Made by a program: the position numbers and the translations under genes | Notes under the pieces: model-generated | What the model was told of the DNA's origin: nothing | The model's database searches: none | Seen by the model: only the letters and a program-made list of their open reading frames with translations | Assembly (NCBI RefSeq): GCF_000428905.1 | Contig: NZ_AUAV01000005.1 | Span: forward strand, 62,001 to 126,000 | DNA: 64,000 nucleotides | From: Brumicola pallidula DSM 14239 = ACAM 615 | GTDB taxonomy: Bacteria; Pseudomonadota; Gammaproteobacteria; Enterobacterales; Alteromonadaceae | Reading direction: 5' to 3' | Shown here: in pieces, positions 35,288-44,496 of the stretch | Layout of the letters: every line of letters begins with the position of its first letter | How positions within the stretch are numbered: position 1 is the stretch's first letter

Positions 35288-35740
35288 TTACTCTACGAAA
35301 TAATCGTCGTCCGCTTTAGACGTAAATGTACTTTGCGTAGGAAATTCAATATGTGTCGATGCTCCCGCTCGGTTCATGTAATTGCGAGTATTAAGAACTA
35401 ATTCGATATGAACATTATTTTCCTTGAGCACTATTGATTCAGGAGTATCTTTGTGGCCTGCAAAGGCAACAAACTGTTTTGGCTGTGCTAAACCACAGTG
35501 AGTACCGTCTGCAAAGAACACCATTATATGACGAAAGTAAATAACGTATTCTTTGACATCCTCGTGTGAACCATTCTGTAATGCAAAGTACTGGTCTAGT
35601 ATTTTGCTTGGCTCGAGGCAACTATCAAGTACATCAGAACTCGTATTGTGACGCATCTGACCAAAAAGAATAGCTAGCTCAGATGCAAATGACTGTTTTT
35701 GAATGTCGAGGCGATTAACGTCAGCGATTGGCATGTTCAT
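35288..35740 (-). CDS. stand-alone protein resembling the alpha/beta insertion domain of malate synthase G
   Basis: 150 residues from the ATG at 35740 (GGAGAA ribosome-binding site). Residues ~50-125 follow malate synthase G of E. coli (its ~140-205 segment, from memory) closely in order: a LDQYFALQNGSHEDV block against LDESLPLENGSYQDV, then DG...L..P.QFVAFAGHKDTPESIVLK against QFVGYRGDAAAPTCILLK, then NNVHIEL against NGLHIEL. The catalytic barrel is entirely absent, and both ends are unrelated to the enzyme. It cannot be a malate synthase; a small-molecule-binding or regulatory role is a guess. It is first in an operon with psiE. Confidence 0.65.
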   Translation of the reverse strand: MNMPIADVNRLDIQKQSFASELAILFGQMRHNTSSDVLDSCLEPSKILDQYFALQNGSHEDVKEYVIYFRHIMVFFADGTHCGLAQPKQFVAFAGHKDTPESIVLKENNVHIELVLNTRNYMNRAGASTHIEFPTQSTFTSKADDDYFVE

Positions 35741-36212
35741 AATGTATTCTCCGGTGTGTATCAATTAGGTCTTTGCAACTTCAAGAAAGCAATCATAACT
35801 TAATTTAGTTAATAATTTCACAAAGGAAATTACACAGAGTAAATTTTACAAAAAACAAAGCAGTTTGAACCCGTCGTGTTTTATTGAATAATGCGCTGTA
35901 GCCGAACAGGGAGTATGGTAGTCATCAAATTTATGCTAAAAATACTAACAGCAAAAGACATTATTCTGAACACAGGGAATGCTATAAAGGCAGAAAAAAA
36001 TTCAGATTTGATGTTGATGTAAAATCATTTAATTTGTGTCATATCTAGTAAAGTTGCGACAAAAAACTCAGCTTAAAAACTGCCCGAAGCTCAAGACAAT
36101 CAGTTTGTTGCCCTCCAAATACCAAACAAATTATTCCTATTGCATCGAGCCGACTCATGGTTTATTTTGCTATATTGTGCAATACAACGAATTATAAGAG
36201 TAGAAGAGACCT
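35741..36212. other. 472-bp region between the psiE operon and acyl-CoA ligase
   Basis: A low-G+C divergent region that must hold both promoters. I see no coding frame, palindrome or known operator in it. The visible G+C rises sharply at the start of the next gene. Confidence 0.4.
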
Positions 36213-37829
36213 ATGCTTGGACAAATGATGAATATGCCGCTCACTATTGGCAGCTTGATCGACCACGCCGCTCGCTTTCACAGCAGCGGCGAGATTATCT
36301 CGGTGGAGACAACAGGTGGGAACGAGAACACTACATGGGGCGAAGTCGGGGCTAATGCGCATCGGTTGTCATCAGCACTACGCAAATTGGGGCTTGGAAA
36401 AAGCGCGCGCTGCGGCACAATTGCGTGGAACAACCGACGCCACCTCGAGATCTACTTTGGCGTTGCTGGAGGTGGGTTTGTCTGTCACACGATCAACCCG
36501 CGTATGGGGCCTGAGCAAATGGTCTATGTGATGAACCACGCTGAAGATCAGGTGCTGTTTATCGATGCGACGTTTGTGCCTGCTGCGGGCAAACTTGCAC
36601 CTGCACTCAAATACTGTAAACACATTGTTATGCTAGGACCTCGCGATGAGGCGGCTGCAAAGACTATTCCCGGGCTGATGTTCTATGACGAGCTTTTAGA
36701 GACGGGTGATGCCTACGAGGCTTGGCCAGACATTGACGAACAATCAGCGGCTAATTTATGCTATACCTCTGGCACCACAGGTGACCCCAAGGGCGTGTTG
36801 TATTCGCACCGTTCGACTGTTTTGCACACGCTTTCTGGAAATCAGCCTGATGGGCTTAATATTTCCGCTAAGGATACTGTGCTGCCTGTTGTGCCTATGT
36901 TTCATGTTAATGCTTGGGGTGTGCCGTATATTGCGGCGATAACGGGTTGTAAGTTGGTGCTGCCGGGGCCAAATTTAGACGGTAAAAGCCTTGTGAACCT
37001 GATCGATATTACCAGTACCACGCTAGCGCTAGGTGTCCCGACAATATGGATGGGACTGCTTGGCGCTCTCAAAGAAACGGGATCGAAAATGCCTAGCCTT
37101 AAACGAACAGTGGTAGGCGGCTCTGCGTTACCGCCCTCAATGATCCCCGAATTTGCGGAATATGGTGTTGAGTTGATACACGCTTGGGGGATGACCGAAA
37201 CCTCACCTGTAGGGTCTATGAATCAGCTACTACAGCGGCACACTAAAATGTCAGTGCAAGAGCAGGCAATACTGCGTCTTGGTCAGGGACGTCCGCCATT
37301 TGGCGTAGATCTGCGTTTGGTAGATGAAGTTGGACGTATATTGCCCCACGACGGCATAGCCCAGGGTGATCTTCAAATTAGAGGTTTGTGGGTTATTGAT
37401 ACTTACTTTGGGAAAGATACATCCGCCCTCACGGTAGACGGCTGGTTTGACACCGGCGATGTGGCCACAATTGATGCCGAGGGCTTTATGATTATCCGTG
37501 ATCGCTCTAAAGATATTATTAAATCCGGAGGTGAGTGGATTTCAACGGTTACCTTAGAAAACATAGCGATATCTCATCCAGCGATCTCCAATGCTGCCGC
37601 CATTGCCGCGTTACATGAAAAATGGGACGAACGCCCTGTCCTTATCGCAGTGAAGTCTGGGGAGGTAAGTGAGGAAGAACTGTTGGCCTTCTATAAGGGC
37701 AAGATTGAAAGTTGGCAAATACCGGACCGCGTAATTTTTGCAGACGCACTGCCGATAGGATCGACAGGCAAAGTCCAGAAGAACAAGTTACGCGATGAGT
37801 TTGGTCAGATTCTACTGACCAAAGCGTAA
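36213..37829 (+). CDS. medium/long-chain acyl-CoA synthetase, possibly DmdB-like
   Basis: 538 residues, AMP-forming adenylation superfamily. The P-loop-like core motif is [19 protein letters not shown] near residue 185; [19 protein letters not shown] and [15 protein letters not shown] follow, and the C-terminal catalytic Lys is in [12 protein letters not shown]. The start [20 protein letters not shown] resembles 3-methylthiopropionyl-CoA ligases (DmdB) of marine bacteria, which also accept fatty acids. The gene is visibly richer in G+C than its neighbours and has no partner genes, hinting at transfer. DMSP or fatty-acid use is inferred only. Confidence 0.85.
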   Translation: MLGQMMNMPLTIGSLIDHAARFHSSGEIISVETTGGNENTTWGEVGANAHRLSSALRKLGLGKSARCGTIAWNNRRHLEIYFGVAGGGFVCHTINPRMGPEQMVYVMNHAEDQVLFIDATFVPAAGKLAPALKYCKHIVMLGPRDEAAAKTIPGLMFYDELLETGDAYEAWPDIDEQSAANLCYTSGTTGDPKGVLYSHRSTVLHTLSGNQPDGLNISAKDTVLPVVPMFHVNAWGVPYIAAITGCKLVLPGPNLDGKSLVNLIDITSTTLALGVPTIWMGLLGALKETGSKMPSLKRTVVGGSALPPSMIPEFAEYGVELIHAWGMTETSPVGSMNQLLQRHTKMSVQEQAILRLGQGRPPFGVDLRLVDEVGRILPHDGIAQGDLQIRGLWVIDTYFGKDTSALTVDGWFDTGDVATIDAEGFMIIRDRSKDIIKSGGEWISTVTLENIAISHPAISNAAAIAALHEKWDERPVLIAVKSGEVSEEELLAFYKGKIESWQIPDRVIFADALPIGSTGKVQKNKLRDEFGQILLTKA

Positions 37830-38368
37830 CTGGTTATTTTCTAAAATGACGATAAAGCGTGTGATAGGTTTGGCCTCATAAGAGCCTATCACATTATCCC
37901 TAAAGCGGGAGACTGGCGCCTGTGCAAACGGGCGATTTTTGTCAGTCATTTACTGATAGAACGCTTGGGACGAAATTGCTACGTAACTACAAAAAGCTGC
38001 ACTTCGACTCATTAGTGTAAATATCAGTCGATTTGTCTGATTTTAGTAACGCATCACATCATTAGCCTATAAACGTTGTAAAGTAAACAGATGCAAGCCG
38101 AGCTTTATTTTCGTTACCATCAATGATGTCCCAAAGTCAGTTCAAGCGCTAATTCGAGCACAATACATGCCGGCTAAATAGATCCGGGATATTTTCTAGT
38201 GCTTTTTAAGCAATAACGCCAAAATTTACATAAAAAATATTATACACTTGTGACCAAAATGACAGCGTTATTTTGGAGTTACCTGCAAGACGAAGACAAA
38301 AGAATTTTTCTATTCATAAGTAATTTCCAAAAGTTAATAAACCGTTCTTTTATAGGTAGATATATCGA
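37830..38368. other. 539-bp region with hairpins, no gene recognised
   Basis: Contains GTGATAGG/CCTATCAC arms at 37861-37868 and 37885-37892 (likely the end of the acyl-CoA ligase transcript) and CCAAAAT/ATTTTGG arms near 38256-38278 upstream of the lipoprotein pair. I see no coding potential; it may hold the promoter of the next two genes. Confidence 0.4.
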
Positions 38369-38764
38369 ATGATTATAAATCAGTTAAGAATTTTTCAATG
38401 CCTATTGCTGGTTATGTTGATTTCTTCATGTGCTTCGTATCACAACTTAAATGAAAACGGCGCTAATCATTTGGGTGGAGGCTTTTTAGATAACCAATTG
38501 GCACCAAGCTTTTACAGTTTGACGGTAAAGACGAATTTCGCACCGTGGAAAAACTTCTCAGGCGCTTGGAAAACATGGGACAAAAGGGCCAAAGAGTTAT
38601 GCGGACAACAAAATTTTGAAAATATTGAAGTACAAGAGAGTTCTTACAACACTATAGCTGGAGAAGGTTACGTAATTTCTCAGATTAAGGGCTATGTTCT
38701 TTGCGCTGGCACTAACCTAGAGAAGAAAGAAATCGAAAGGCTGATATCAAACAATCGCTACTAA
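38369..38764 (+). CDS. hypothetical lipoprotein
   Basis: 131 residues. Hydrophobic signal and lipobox (LISSCASYHN, Cys about residue 21). The mature part is ~110 residues, with GGGFLDNQLAPSFYSLTVKT, KTWDKRAKELCGQQNF and YVISQIKGYVLCAGTN; the two Cys may pair. The GG..D.QL...Y.V sequence vaguely resembles the CC0125/CC1285 lipoprotein family, but this was not checked. It precedes another lipoprotein gene by 19 bp on the same strand, so the two are likely cotranscribed. Confidence 0.65.
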   Translation: MIINQLRIFQCLLLVMLISSCASYHNLNENGANHLGGGFLDNQLAPSFYSLTVKTNFAPWKNFSGAWKTWDKRAKELCGQQNFENIEVQESSYNTIAGEGYVISQIKGYVLCAGTNLEKKEIERLISNNRY

Positions 38765-38783
38765 CGGTACTTATGGTGTAAAG

Positions 38784-39371
38784 ATGAAACATATAGGTCT
38801 TTTTATAATCGTGTTTTTGATAGGTTGCGCTTCACCGCCTCCTTTTCAAAAAGCAAAAATTAATGGCATGTATGAAATTTTGGGGGCACAAATATACTCG
38901 CCGAATGAGCGAGGCTGGTATGTTATACAACACTCTCTGAATAAGATTGCCTTTGGTACGATCCCATCAGCCTCTGATAGTGCAGTCGCAGGTGTTAATT
39001 TATTTTCGGTAAAGGAGTTTGAGAAAGACCGAGATCTTTTGGTATTTATCATCTCTGAGCGCAGCAAGAATGACGATCCAGAAAGGTGGATAAATAGAGA
39101 TATTGAAAACAAATTTATTACATTCAAAGGTAATAGTTGTTTCAGCTATAAAAGCTTGGTCGAAGATCATCAAAGCAAAAGTAGAAGTACAAAAAGTTTT
39201 CAGTATTACCACACAATAGGAAATATTTGCCGGCACCCTGCAAATAAAAATACAGCAATTCAGGTTGAAGTGTCTTATCGGGCTGATTCAATTGAAATTC
39301 CTATATCAGTTGAACTTATAGCTGCAAAGTTTATAAATAGCTTAGAACTGCTGAATAACGAAGTGAGATAA
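38784..39371 (+). CDS. hypothetical lipoprotein
   Basis: 195 residues. A short signal with lipobox (FLIGCASPPP, Cys about residue 15) is followed by a soluble domain of ~180 residues containing FKGNSCFSYKSLVEDH and YYHTIGNICRHP, whose Cys pair may form a disulfide. No known domain was recognised. Encoded 19 bp after another small lipoprotein gene. Both sit at the edge of the decaying accessory region and may be strain-specific. Confidence 0.65.
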   Translation: MKHIGLFIIVFLIGCASPPPFQKAKINGMYEILGAQIYSPNERGWYVIQHSLNKIAFGTIPSASDSAVAGVNLFSVKEFEKDRDLLVFIISERSKNDDPERWINRDIENKFITFKGNSCFSYKSLVEDHQSKSRSTKSFQYYHTIGNICRHPANKNTAIQVEVSYRADSIEIPISVELIAAKFINSLELLNNEVR

Positions 39372-39420
39372 CTTTTTGAAGAGGGCTAAGGCGTGCAGTA
39401 GTTCCTAAGGCGACTTAGAC

Positions 39421-39690
39421 TTAACTCAATTGAAGTCTTACTCGTGTAAATACTGCATTTTGAACAAAATAATGTTTAGCCGTCTTGGTATTGAATTGAT
39501 AAAGCTTCAATACAGTAGATCCCTTTAGTATGCGGATGCTACTTAGTTCTGCAGCACCGACAATTGCACCTTTTCTTCGATAAATGGAGCTAATCCGCCT
39601 GCACCTTCCATATACCAACGCGACTCTACGTATTGCTCTTCTGTAAACTTATATTGTCCGCAACCTTGCTTTGAGACAAGATATTTGGCA
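39421..39690 (-). pseudogene. degenerate GFA-type (CENP-V/GFA) zinc-enzyme fragment
   Basis: The minus strand shows pieces of a GFA-family protein in shifting frames. One piece is RRKGAIVGAAELSSIRILKG followed by YQFNTKTAKHYF, both near-perfect GFA blocks. A one-base shift then gives CSKCSIYT, the expected zinc-binding Cys-X-X-Cys. A different frame upstream shows GCGQYKFTEEQ where the first Cys pair should lie. The central Cys triplet has been destroyed. So at least two frameshifts and several substitutions have inactivated it. Family members use glutathione-formaldehyde or are of unknown function. Confidence 0.5.
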
Positions 39691-39866
39691 ACGTTTTTTA
39701 CTCCTCGTTTTAATTTTCTAGTTTTGGCTTTTGTCTGGCTTGAGTTGGTTGTTTTTATTGGCTCAAATCCAACTGATTATTCGAATTCTCTTAAGACTGC
39801 TTTAGGTTGTTAGTTCAACCGGTCAACGCGAAATGTTGATTAAATGGGATATTCTTAAGCACCCAG

Positions 39867-40226
39867 TTATGACTCTATTAACAAGTCTAAATATGCATCC
39901 AATAGACACTTATGTCCAGGCCATTGATATTCGCTTATCGTAATGAGATCCAGTGCAATACCATTCATATGGCAAATTACACCTTGAATTATTTTAAGTA
40001 ACTGTTCGTCAGATTTCCCACCAAATACCAGCTGAGTTAATGGTAAGAACACTTTATTCATGCGTACTTCAATATTAGCGTGATGAAAGAAAAAACTACT
40101 TTCAGATTCTGCACGATCTTCATTCAAAAATACCATACGGAAACGTTCTGGATGCTTAAACCAATAATTCAAGTATTCATAGCAGGCTACTCTAAACTTA
40201 TCGTTATGTGTGTTTTCAGCTAACAC
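39867..40226 (-). pseudogene. TetR/AcrR regulator remnant lacking its DNA-binding domain
   Basis: 119 residues match only the C-terminal ligand/dimer domain of a TetR regulator (ACYEYLNYWFKHPERFRMVF, GVICHMNGIALDLI). The helix-turn-helix half is missing. The open frame upstream runs into the antisense of the FAD oxidoreductase start and then hits TAA. A deletion appears to have removed the 5' part of both this gene and the divergent oxidoreductase, leaving the two fragments abutting at 40226-40233. It cannot regulate as it stands. Confidence 0.7.
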
Positions 40227-40232
40227 TTTTTC

Positions 40233-41540
40233 TTGCAGTACAAGTACGGTAATTATAAGGCTAATGATGCTTTACCTAAAGGTCAGTATGAAGTTGATGT
40301 ATTAATCGTTGGTGCGGGTTTTACCGGGCTGACGGCAGCACGTGAAATAATGAGAGACACACCTGAAAAGACGGTGATGGCAGTGGACGCCACTGAAATA
40401 GGTTTTGGTGCTTCGGGACGAAACGGGGGCTTTAACATGACATTATTCGGAATGGAACCGGAGACTACGGTGATGCGTTGGGGTAAAAGTAAGACGCAAG
40501 AAGCTCAGAATTATATGCAACAAGCGGTGGCGTATGTTCACGATTTGGTTGAGAGAGAAAACTTGGATTCTGACTACGAGCATACTGTTATGTGGCGGGT
40601 TGCGTATAGTGAAAGCCAAGAGAAGCGATTGAAAAAAACTTATGATCTACTTACCAGTCTTGCCAAACCAAACAGTTATGAATTTTATGACCAAAGCAAA
40701 GTAAGGGAAAAACTAAATGCACCGCAAGTAAGGGCTGCTATCTTCGAACCTGAAACAGGCATACTTGACCCTTGCAAACATGTTCGGGCTATTAAACAGT
40801 TGGCTGAAACAGCAGGCGCTAAGATCTACGAAAATACAGCTGTTGTTGATATCCGCAGAGATAGTGATGGCACTATCGTTAAGACGAACCAATCCACAAT
40901 ACACGCCAAAAAGCTGATATTAGCAACCAATGCTTGGTCTCACACCTTAGCAGGACCCAAGAAAATACGTAATCGCCAACGACCTGCCTGGACTTATCAA
41001 ATTGTCTCAGAGCCTTTAACAGAAGAAGAATGGCAAACTCTTGGTTGGCAAGATCGAATGTCCATCGAAGATAATCGACAGTTTGTACATTATTTACGCA
41101 TCACAAAATGTGGGCGTATCGCCATAGGGGGAGGTGATATAGCGTATGAGTATGGCAAAGAAATGGATAAGTGGCATGATCCTAAAATTTGGCAAGCGCT
41201 CGAAGATCATTTTCACTGGCTTTTTCCGACATTGAAACACAAGAAAGTCCATTACAAGTGGGGTGGTGTGGTTTCTGCCAATTTTGATATGGTACCTGAA
41301 ATCGGCTTTATCGGAGATGAGAATATAATCTATTCAAGTGGTTGTATTGGGCACGGTGTTTCTTTGACGCAATTGAATGGTCGATTGATCGCTGACCTTA
41401 TCTCAGGCATTGATAGTGATATTAGTAAATTCTGGATTGTGGATCGTAAGGCTTTGCCAATGCCTCCGGGCTGTTGGTTTGCTAATAGAAGGCAAGCAGG
41501 ATTCGGGCATAACTTTACTAAGCAACTTTATTACTGCTAA
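40233..41540 (+). CDS. FAD-dependent amine/amino-acid oxidoreductase (DAO fold), probably 5' truncated
   Basis: 435 residues. The FAD Rossmann motif VDVLIVGAGFTGLTAAREI is at residues ~21-39, and GFGASGRNGGFNM is typical of PuuB-like oxidases of polyamines or N-methyl amino acids. The C-terminal flavin segment SSGCIGHGVSLTQLNGRLIA is intact. The only start in frame is a TTG without a ribosome-binding site, and relatives have ~15 more residues before this point. This fits loss of the 5' end together with the facing TetR fragment. The last 25 residues also look unlike the family. It may be non-functional. An aldehyde dehydrogenase remnant follows. Confidence 0.7.
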   Translation: MQYKYGNYKANDALPKGQYEVDVLIVGAGFTGLTAAREIMRDTPEKTVMAVDATEIGFGASGRNGGFNMTLFGMEPETTVMRWGKSKTQEAQNYMQQAVAYVHDLVERENLDSDYEHTVMWRVAYSESQEKRLKKTYDLLTSLAKPNSYEFYDQSKVREKLNAPQVRAAIFEPETGILDPCKHVRAIKQLAETAGAKIYENTAVVDIRRDSDGTIVKTNQSTIHAKKLILATNAWSHTLAGPKKIRNRQRPAWTYQIVSEPLTEEEWQTLGWQDRMSIEDNRQFVHYLRITKCGRIAIGGGDIAYEYGKEMDKWHDPKIWQALEDHFHWLFPTLKHKKVHYKWGGVVSANFDMVPEIGFIGDENIIYSSGCIGHGVSLTQLNGRLIADLISGIDSDISKFWIVDRKALPMPPGCWFANRRQAGFGHNFTKQLYYC

Positions 41541-41578
41541 CTCAGTTGAATAAGCTATCAGATTGAAGATCATTAGTA

Positions 41579-41866
41579 ATGAATAGTTTAAATATTCAAA
41601 CCACAACGACTAACACCAAAGAACTGAGTCAGATATTTCAGTTACAACGCAAAGTATCGAGAGAGGGGCCTGCTTCTAAATTTAGATAAAGACAGGTTCT
41701 GTTAAATCAATTAAAAACGTCATTGGTTGAAAACAAAAAGGCAATTTGTAGTGCGATCCACAATGACTTTGGCAATCGCTCAACTCATGAAAGCAAATTA
41801 GTAAATAAAAAGGATAAAGCACATCCCTGCTCTATACAACAGGGATTGATTTTGTTGGTATTTTGA
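41579..41866 (+). pseudogene. aldehyde dehydrogenase (coniferyl type) 5' fragment
   Basis: From ATG 41579 the frame reads ELSQIFQLQRKVSREGPASK, FR, an in-frame TAA (41687-41689), then RQVLLNQLKTSLVENKKAIC and SAIHNDFGNRSTHESKL before losing similarity and stopping at 41864-41866. This is the N-terminal ~75 residues of the coniferyl aldehyde dehydrogenase family (normally ~470). The rest of the gene, including the active site, is deleted. It probably once oxidised the aldehyde made by the upstream FAD enzyme. Confidence 0.7.
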
Positions 41867-42085
41867 TGACTTAACTGACTATTGAAATAGCTCGATGGCA
41901 AATAAAATCAGGTTGCCTTGAATCTACACTTAATGTTTAGACGCCGCGCCCGTGCTTGAAATAGGCCCCTTTTTAGAGAGCTAACATAAAATTTGGGGGG
42001 TGAGCTTGCGCCTATCGCGTCAACTAGCCTGAACCCCAGATTGTTACTATCCCTTCTCTTGCGTCACCAATCTAGGCCAACAAAC

Positions 42086-43513
42086 TTACTCTAACAAGCT
42101 TGCCGCCGGCATGGCTGCTGGTTGAACACCTGCCCCATAGTCAAACATAACGGCCAGTACCAACACTACCGACGCAGCAAGCATGAGTTTTAATATGAGT
42201 GGAAAACAGAACTTAAACCAAAGGTGATAAGGCACGCCCGCCATACCAATAATACCCATAAGCACTGCATTGGTAGGTATTATCATATTGGAAAAACCAT
42301 CGCCAAACTGATAAGCAAGTACGGCTATTTGCCTATTTACCCCAATAATATCGCCTACCGGTGCCATTAAAGGCATGGTAACGTAAGCTTGTCCGCTGCC
42401 AGAAGGAATAAAGAGGTTGAGTATAGACTGCATAATAAACATACCCACTGCGGCGAGTTCGGCGCCTAAATGGGACAAAGGCATAGACATACCGTGAACT
42501 AGGGTATGCAGTATTTGTCCGTCTTCCATAATGAGTGCAATACCACGGGCTATTCCTATGAGTATTGCGGTGGTCGCCAGATCTTTCACGCCATCAATAA
42601 ATCTATTGGCGGCGGTGTCGGCGCTTAGCTGTCCTACTATGGCGGTGAGTATTCCCCATAATATAAATACCGCGCCTAACTCGTATAAGTACCATCCTTT
42701 TTGAGAAATTCCCCAAACGGCGATAACAATACTAGCAACTAGTCCAAATAAAATGAGCTGGTGACGAATGTTTAAAGAAGGGTAATCAGTGGATTCGGTA
42801 TTGTCTAAAGGGCATGGCAAACCCGCCATATACGATTTGCTAGGGTCGTCGCGTACCATTTTTGCATAACGCCATACATGGTGAAAACCAATCAACACAA
42901 ACGGTACAAATATTGCCAGTCGTAATTCTATGCCAGAGTATAAGGGAATGCCCGCAACCTGCTGTGCAACCATTACCGTAAAAGGATTAAAAGCCGATAC
43001 GCCATAGCCTATACCATAGCCCGTAACTACCATACCTACAGCGGTCATCGCGTCTAAGCGCATGGCCTTACAAAGACCTACCAAAATAAGCACGAATGGG
43101 ATATATTCGCCAGCGGTGCCAATGGCGCCTGAAGCTAGGGCAAAGCAGAAAACCACCATAAAAATAAGTAGGTGAGGTTTGTGCCCGAAGCGTTCTAATA
43201 GCCTGCCAATAAGTGCGTCGATTGTGCCGGTGGCGCGGGCAATAGAGAGTACTCCACCCACTATAAACACAAAGAAAATGACATCTTGCGCGGCCGCCAG
43301 TGCGCGTGGAATAGCCACCAAAAAGTCCATGGGGCTTAATCTAATTTGATCGTCTGCTAGCGCGTAGGTGCCGGCAACGACAGCGCTTCGACCGTTGTCT
43401 AAAATGACCGTTTCAAAAAAGCCCTGAGGGATTAACCAAGTGGCTATGTAGGCGAGCAACATCATGCCTAGCAATAAAACAAGGGTGTGGGGAACCGTGA
43501 ATTCTTTTTTCAT
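42086..43513 (-). CDS. YfcC-family membrane carrier (DcuC/ArsB-like superfamily)
   Basis: 475 residues from the ATG at 43513 (MKKEFTVPHTLVLLLGMMLL); the frame is open 43 codons further, but that part is Cys/Arg-rich and not family-like. About twelve membrane helices. Characteristic blocks are FFVFIVGGVLSIARATGTID, ASGAIGTAGEYIPFVLIL, VTGYGIGYGVSAFNPFTV, and FIPSGSGQAYVTMPLMAP. Related proteins are annotated as C4-dicarboxylate or basic amino-acid carriers; the substrate is unknown. It sits inside the accessory region and its promoter region borders an IS remnant. Confidence 0.85.
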   Translation of the reverse strand: MKKEFTVPHTLVLLLGMMLLAYIATWLIPQGFFETVILDNGRSAVVAGTYALADDQIRLSPMDFLVAIPRALAAAQDVIFFVFIVGGVLSIARATGTIDALIGRLLERFGHKPHLLIFMVVFCFALASGAIGTAGEYIPFVLILVGLCKAMRLDAMTAVGMVVTGYGIGYGVSAFNPFTVMVAQQVAGIPLYSGIELRLAIFVPFVLIGFHHVWRYAKMVRDDPSKSYMAGLPCPLDNTESTDYPSLNIRHQLILFGLVASIVIAVWGISQKGWYLYELGAVFILWGILTAIVGQLSADTAANRFIDGVKDLATTAILIGIARGIALIMEDGQILHTLVHGMSMPLSHLGAELAAVGMFIMQSILNLFIPSGSGQAYVTMPLMAPVGDIIGVNRQIAVLAYQFGDGFSNMIIPTNAVLMGIIGMAGVPYHLWFKFCFPLILKLMLAASVVLVLAVMFDYGAGVQPAAMPAASLLE

Positions 43514-43816
43514 TATTATTTTCCAGCGCAGGGCTTCAAACAAGTTAAAAGCAATGAGAAGACCGCGATTATAGCTGCGTAAAGATCGCTGCGCACAGAT
43601 TGCTTCGCAAACGCTGCAAAGTACACACCGCTTCACAAACAATGGCGCATAGATTAAGGCCTAAACAAAACTTATCTTATAGTGCCTAGTATTGTCTAAC
43701 CAGGCGCTCGTAAAAACAAGTAGCTTATGCCACTGCTCATCAACAAGTTTTATCTGACTGTGCCAACTTGCTTAACAAAAAGCCTTTATACCCTTCGAGT
43801 ACACTAATTCTAAATA
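43514..43816. other. intergenic region upstream of the yfcC-type gene
   Basis: About 300 bp between the carrier start and the end of the IS982 remnant. It must contain the carrier promoter. No gene or clear regulatory palindrome is seen. Confidence 0.4.
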
Positions 43817-44148
43817 ACCTGAGATCTGCTTAAGCAACAACCATAGCGTTACGCTCTACGTCAGTCAAATTAAGGCTTGGCTTGTTTTCCTTTAAGCAAT
43901 AAACCACCAATCCAGCGAGTAGATTGAGCATAAAGCAGTTCATGCTGCGATGTCTTGAGTGCTCGATGTACGAAATGTTCTTTAATTGGTCATTTATTGT
44001 TTCAATAATAAACCGTTTCTAGAGCATCGCTCTATCCCACAAAGAGATGGCTTTTGCCTTCATATTTTTACGTACCGTTGTTATTAGAGTCACGCCCTCC
44101 TCGAATAAGTTTGCTGCCAACGCTTTACTCAAATACCCTTTTTTGTGG
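43817..44148 (-). mobile_element. IS982-family element, 3' remnant
   Basis: The outer end 43817-43834 (ACCTGAGATCTGCTTAAG) is the IS terminal repeat, identical to the right end of the element at 46605-46622. Inside lies the C-terminal ~105 residues of an IS982 transposase on the minus strand: KGYLSKALAANLFEEGVTLI, TTVRKNMKAK, an in-frame TAG at 44019-44021, then [40 protein letters not shown] and a stop at 43830-43832. The 5' two-thirds and the left terminal repeat are gone, replaced by IS91 sequence. Confidence 0.8.
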
Positions 44149-44467
44149 CTGGCCAACAATCCATAGTGCCTGATACGATGAAAGCCGCTGGGTAATACAT
44201 GCAGCATAAAGCGGCGCATAAACTCCATGGTATCCAGTTGCATCGTTTTTGCGTTTATTCGGCCCTTCATGCGGTAATCTTTGTAAGTAAAGCTAAGGTG
44301 TTGGTCGCTACACTCAGTGAGCCGACTATTAGCAATCGCCACGCGATGCTTGTAACGAGATAGGTAAGCCAGAACCGCTTCGGGTCCTGCAAAGGGACGT
44401 TTGGCATACACTACCCAATCTCTATTTCGCTGCTCAAATCCCTCATTTTTGTCTTTAGCATTTCACT
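44149..44467 (-). mobile_element. IS91-family transposase fragment fused to the IS982 remnant
   Basis: The minus strand encodes RDWVVYAKRPFAGPEAVLAY, LSRYKHRVAI, TYKDYR, DTMEFMRRFMLHVLPSGFHR and IRHYGLLAS. These are the conserved central-to-C-terminal blocks of Y2-type IS91/IS801 transposases. The catalytic Tyr pair and N-terminus are absent. At ~44148 the frame passes without a break into IS982 transposase, giving a 130-residue chimeric ORF (44019-44411) that is an accident of recombination rather than a gene. Confidence 0.8.
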
Positions 44468-44496
44468 ATCTAATGACAGCTTTTTGGCACTCAAAC

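Noticed and set aside
43514-43642. Cys-rich 43-codon N-terminal extension of the YfcC-type carrier
   Set aside because: Not family-like; the ATG at 43513 gives the normal start and length.
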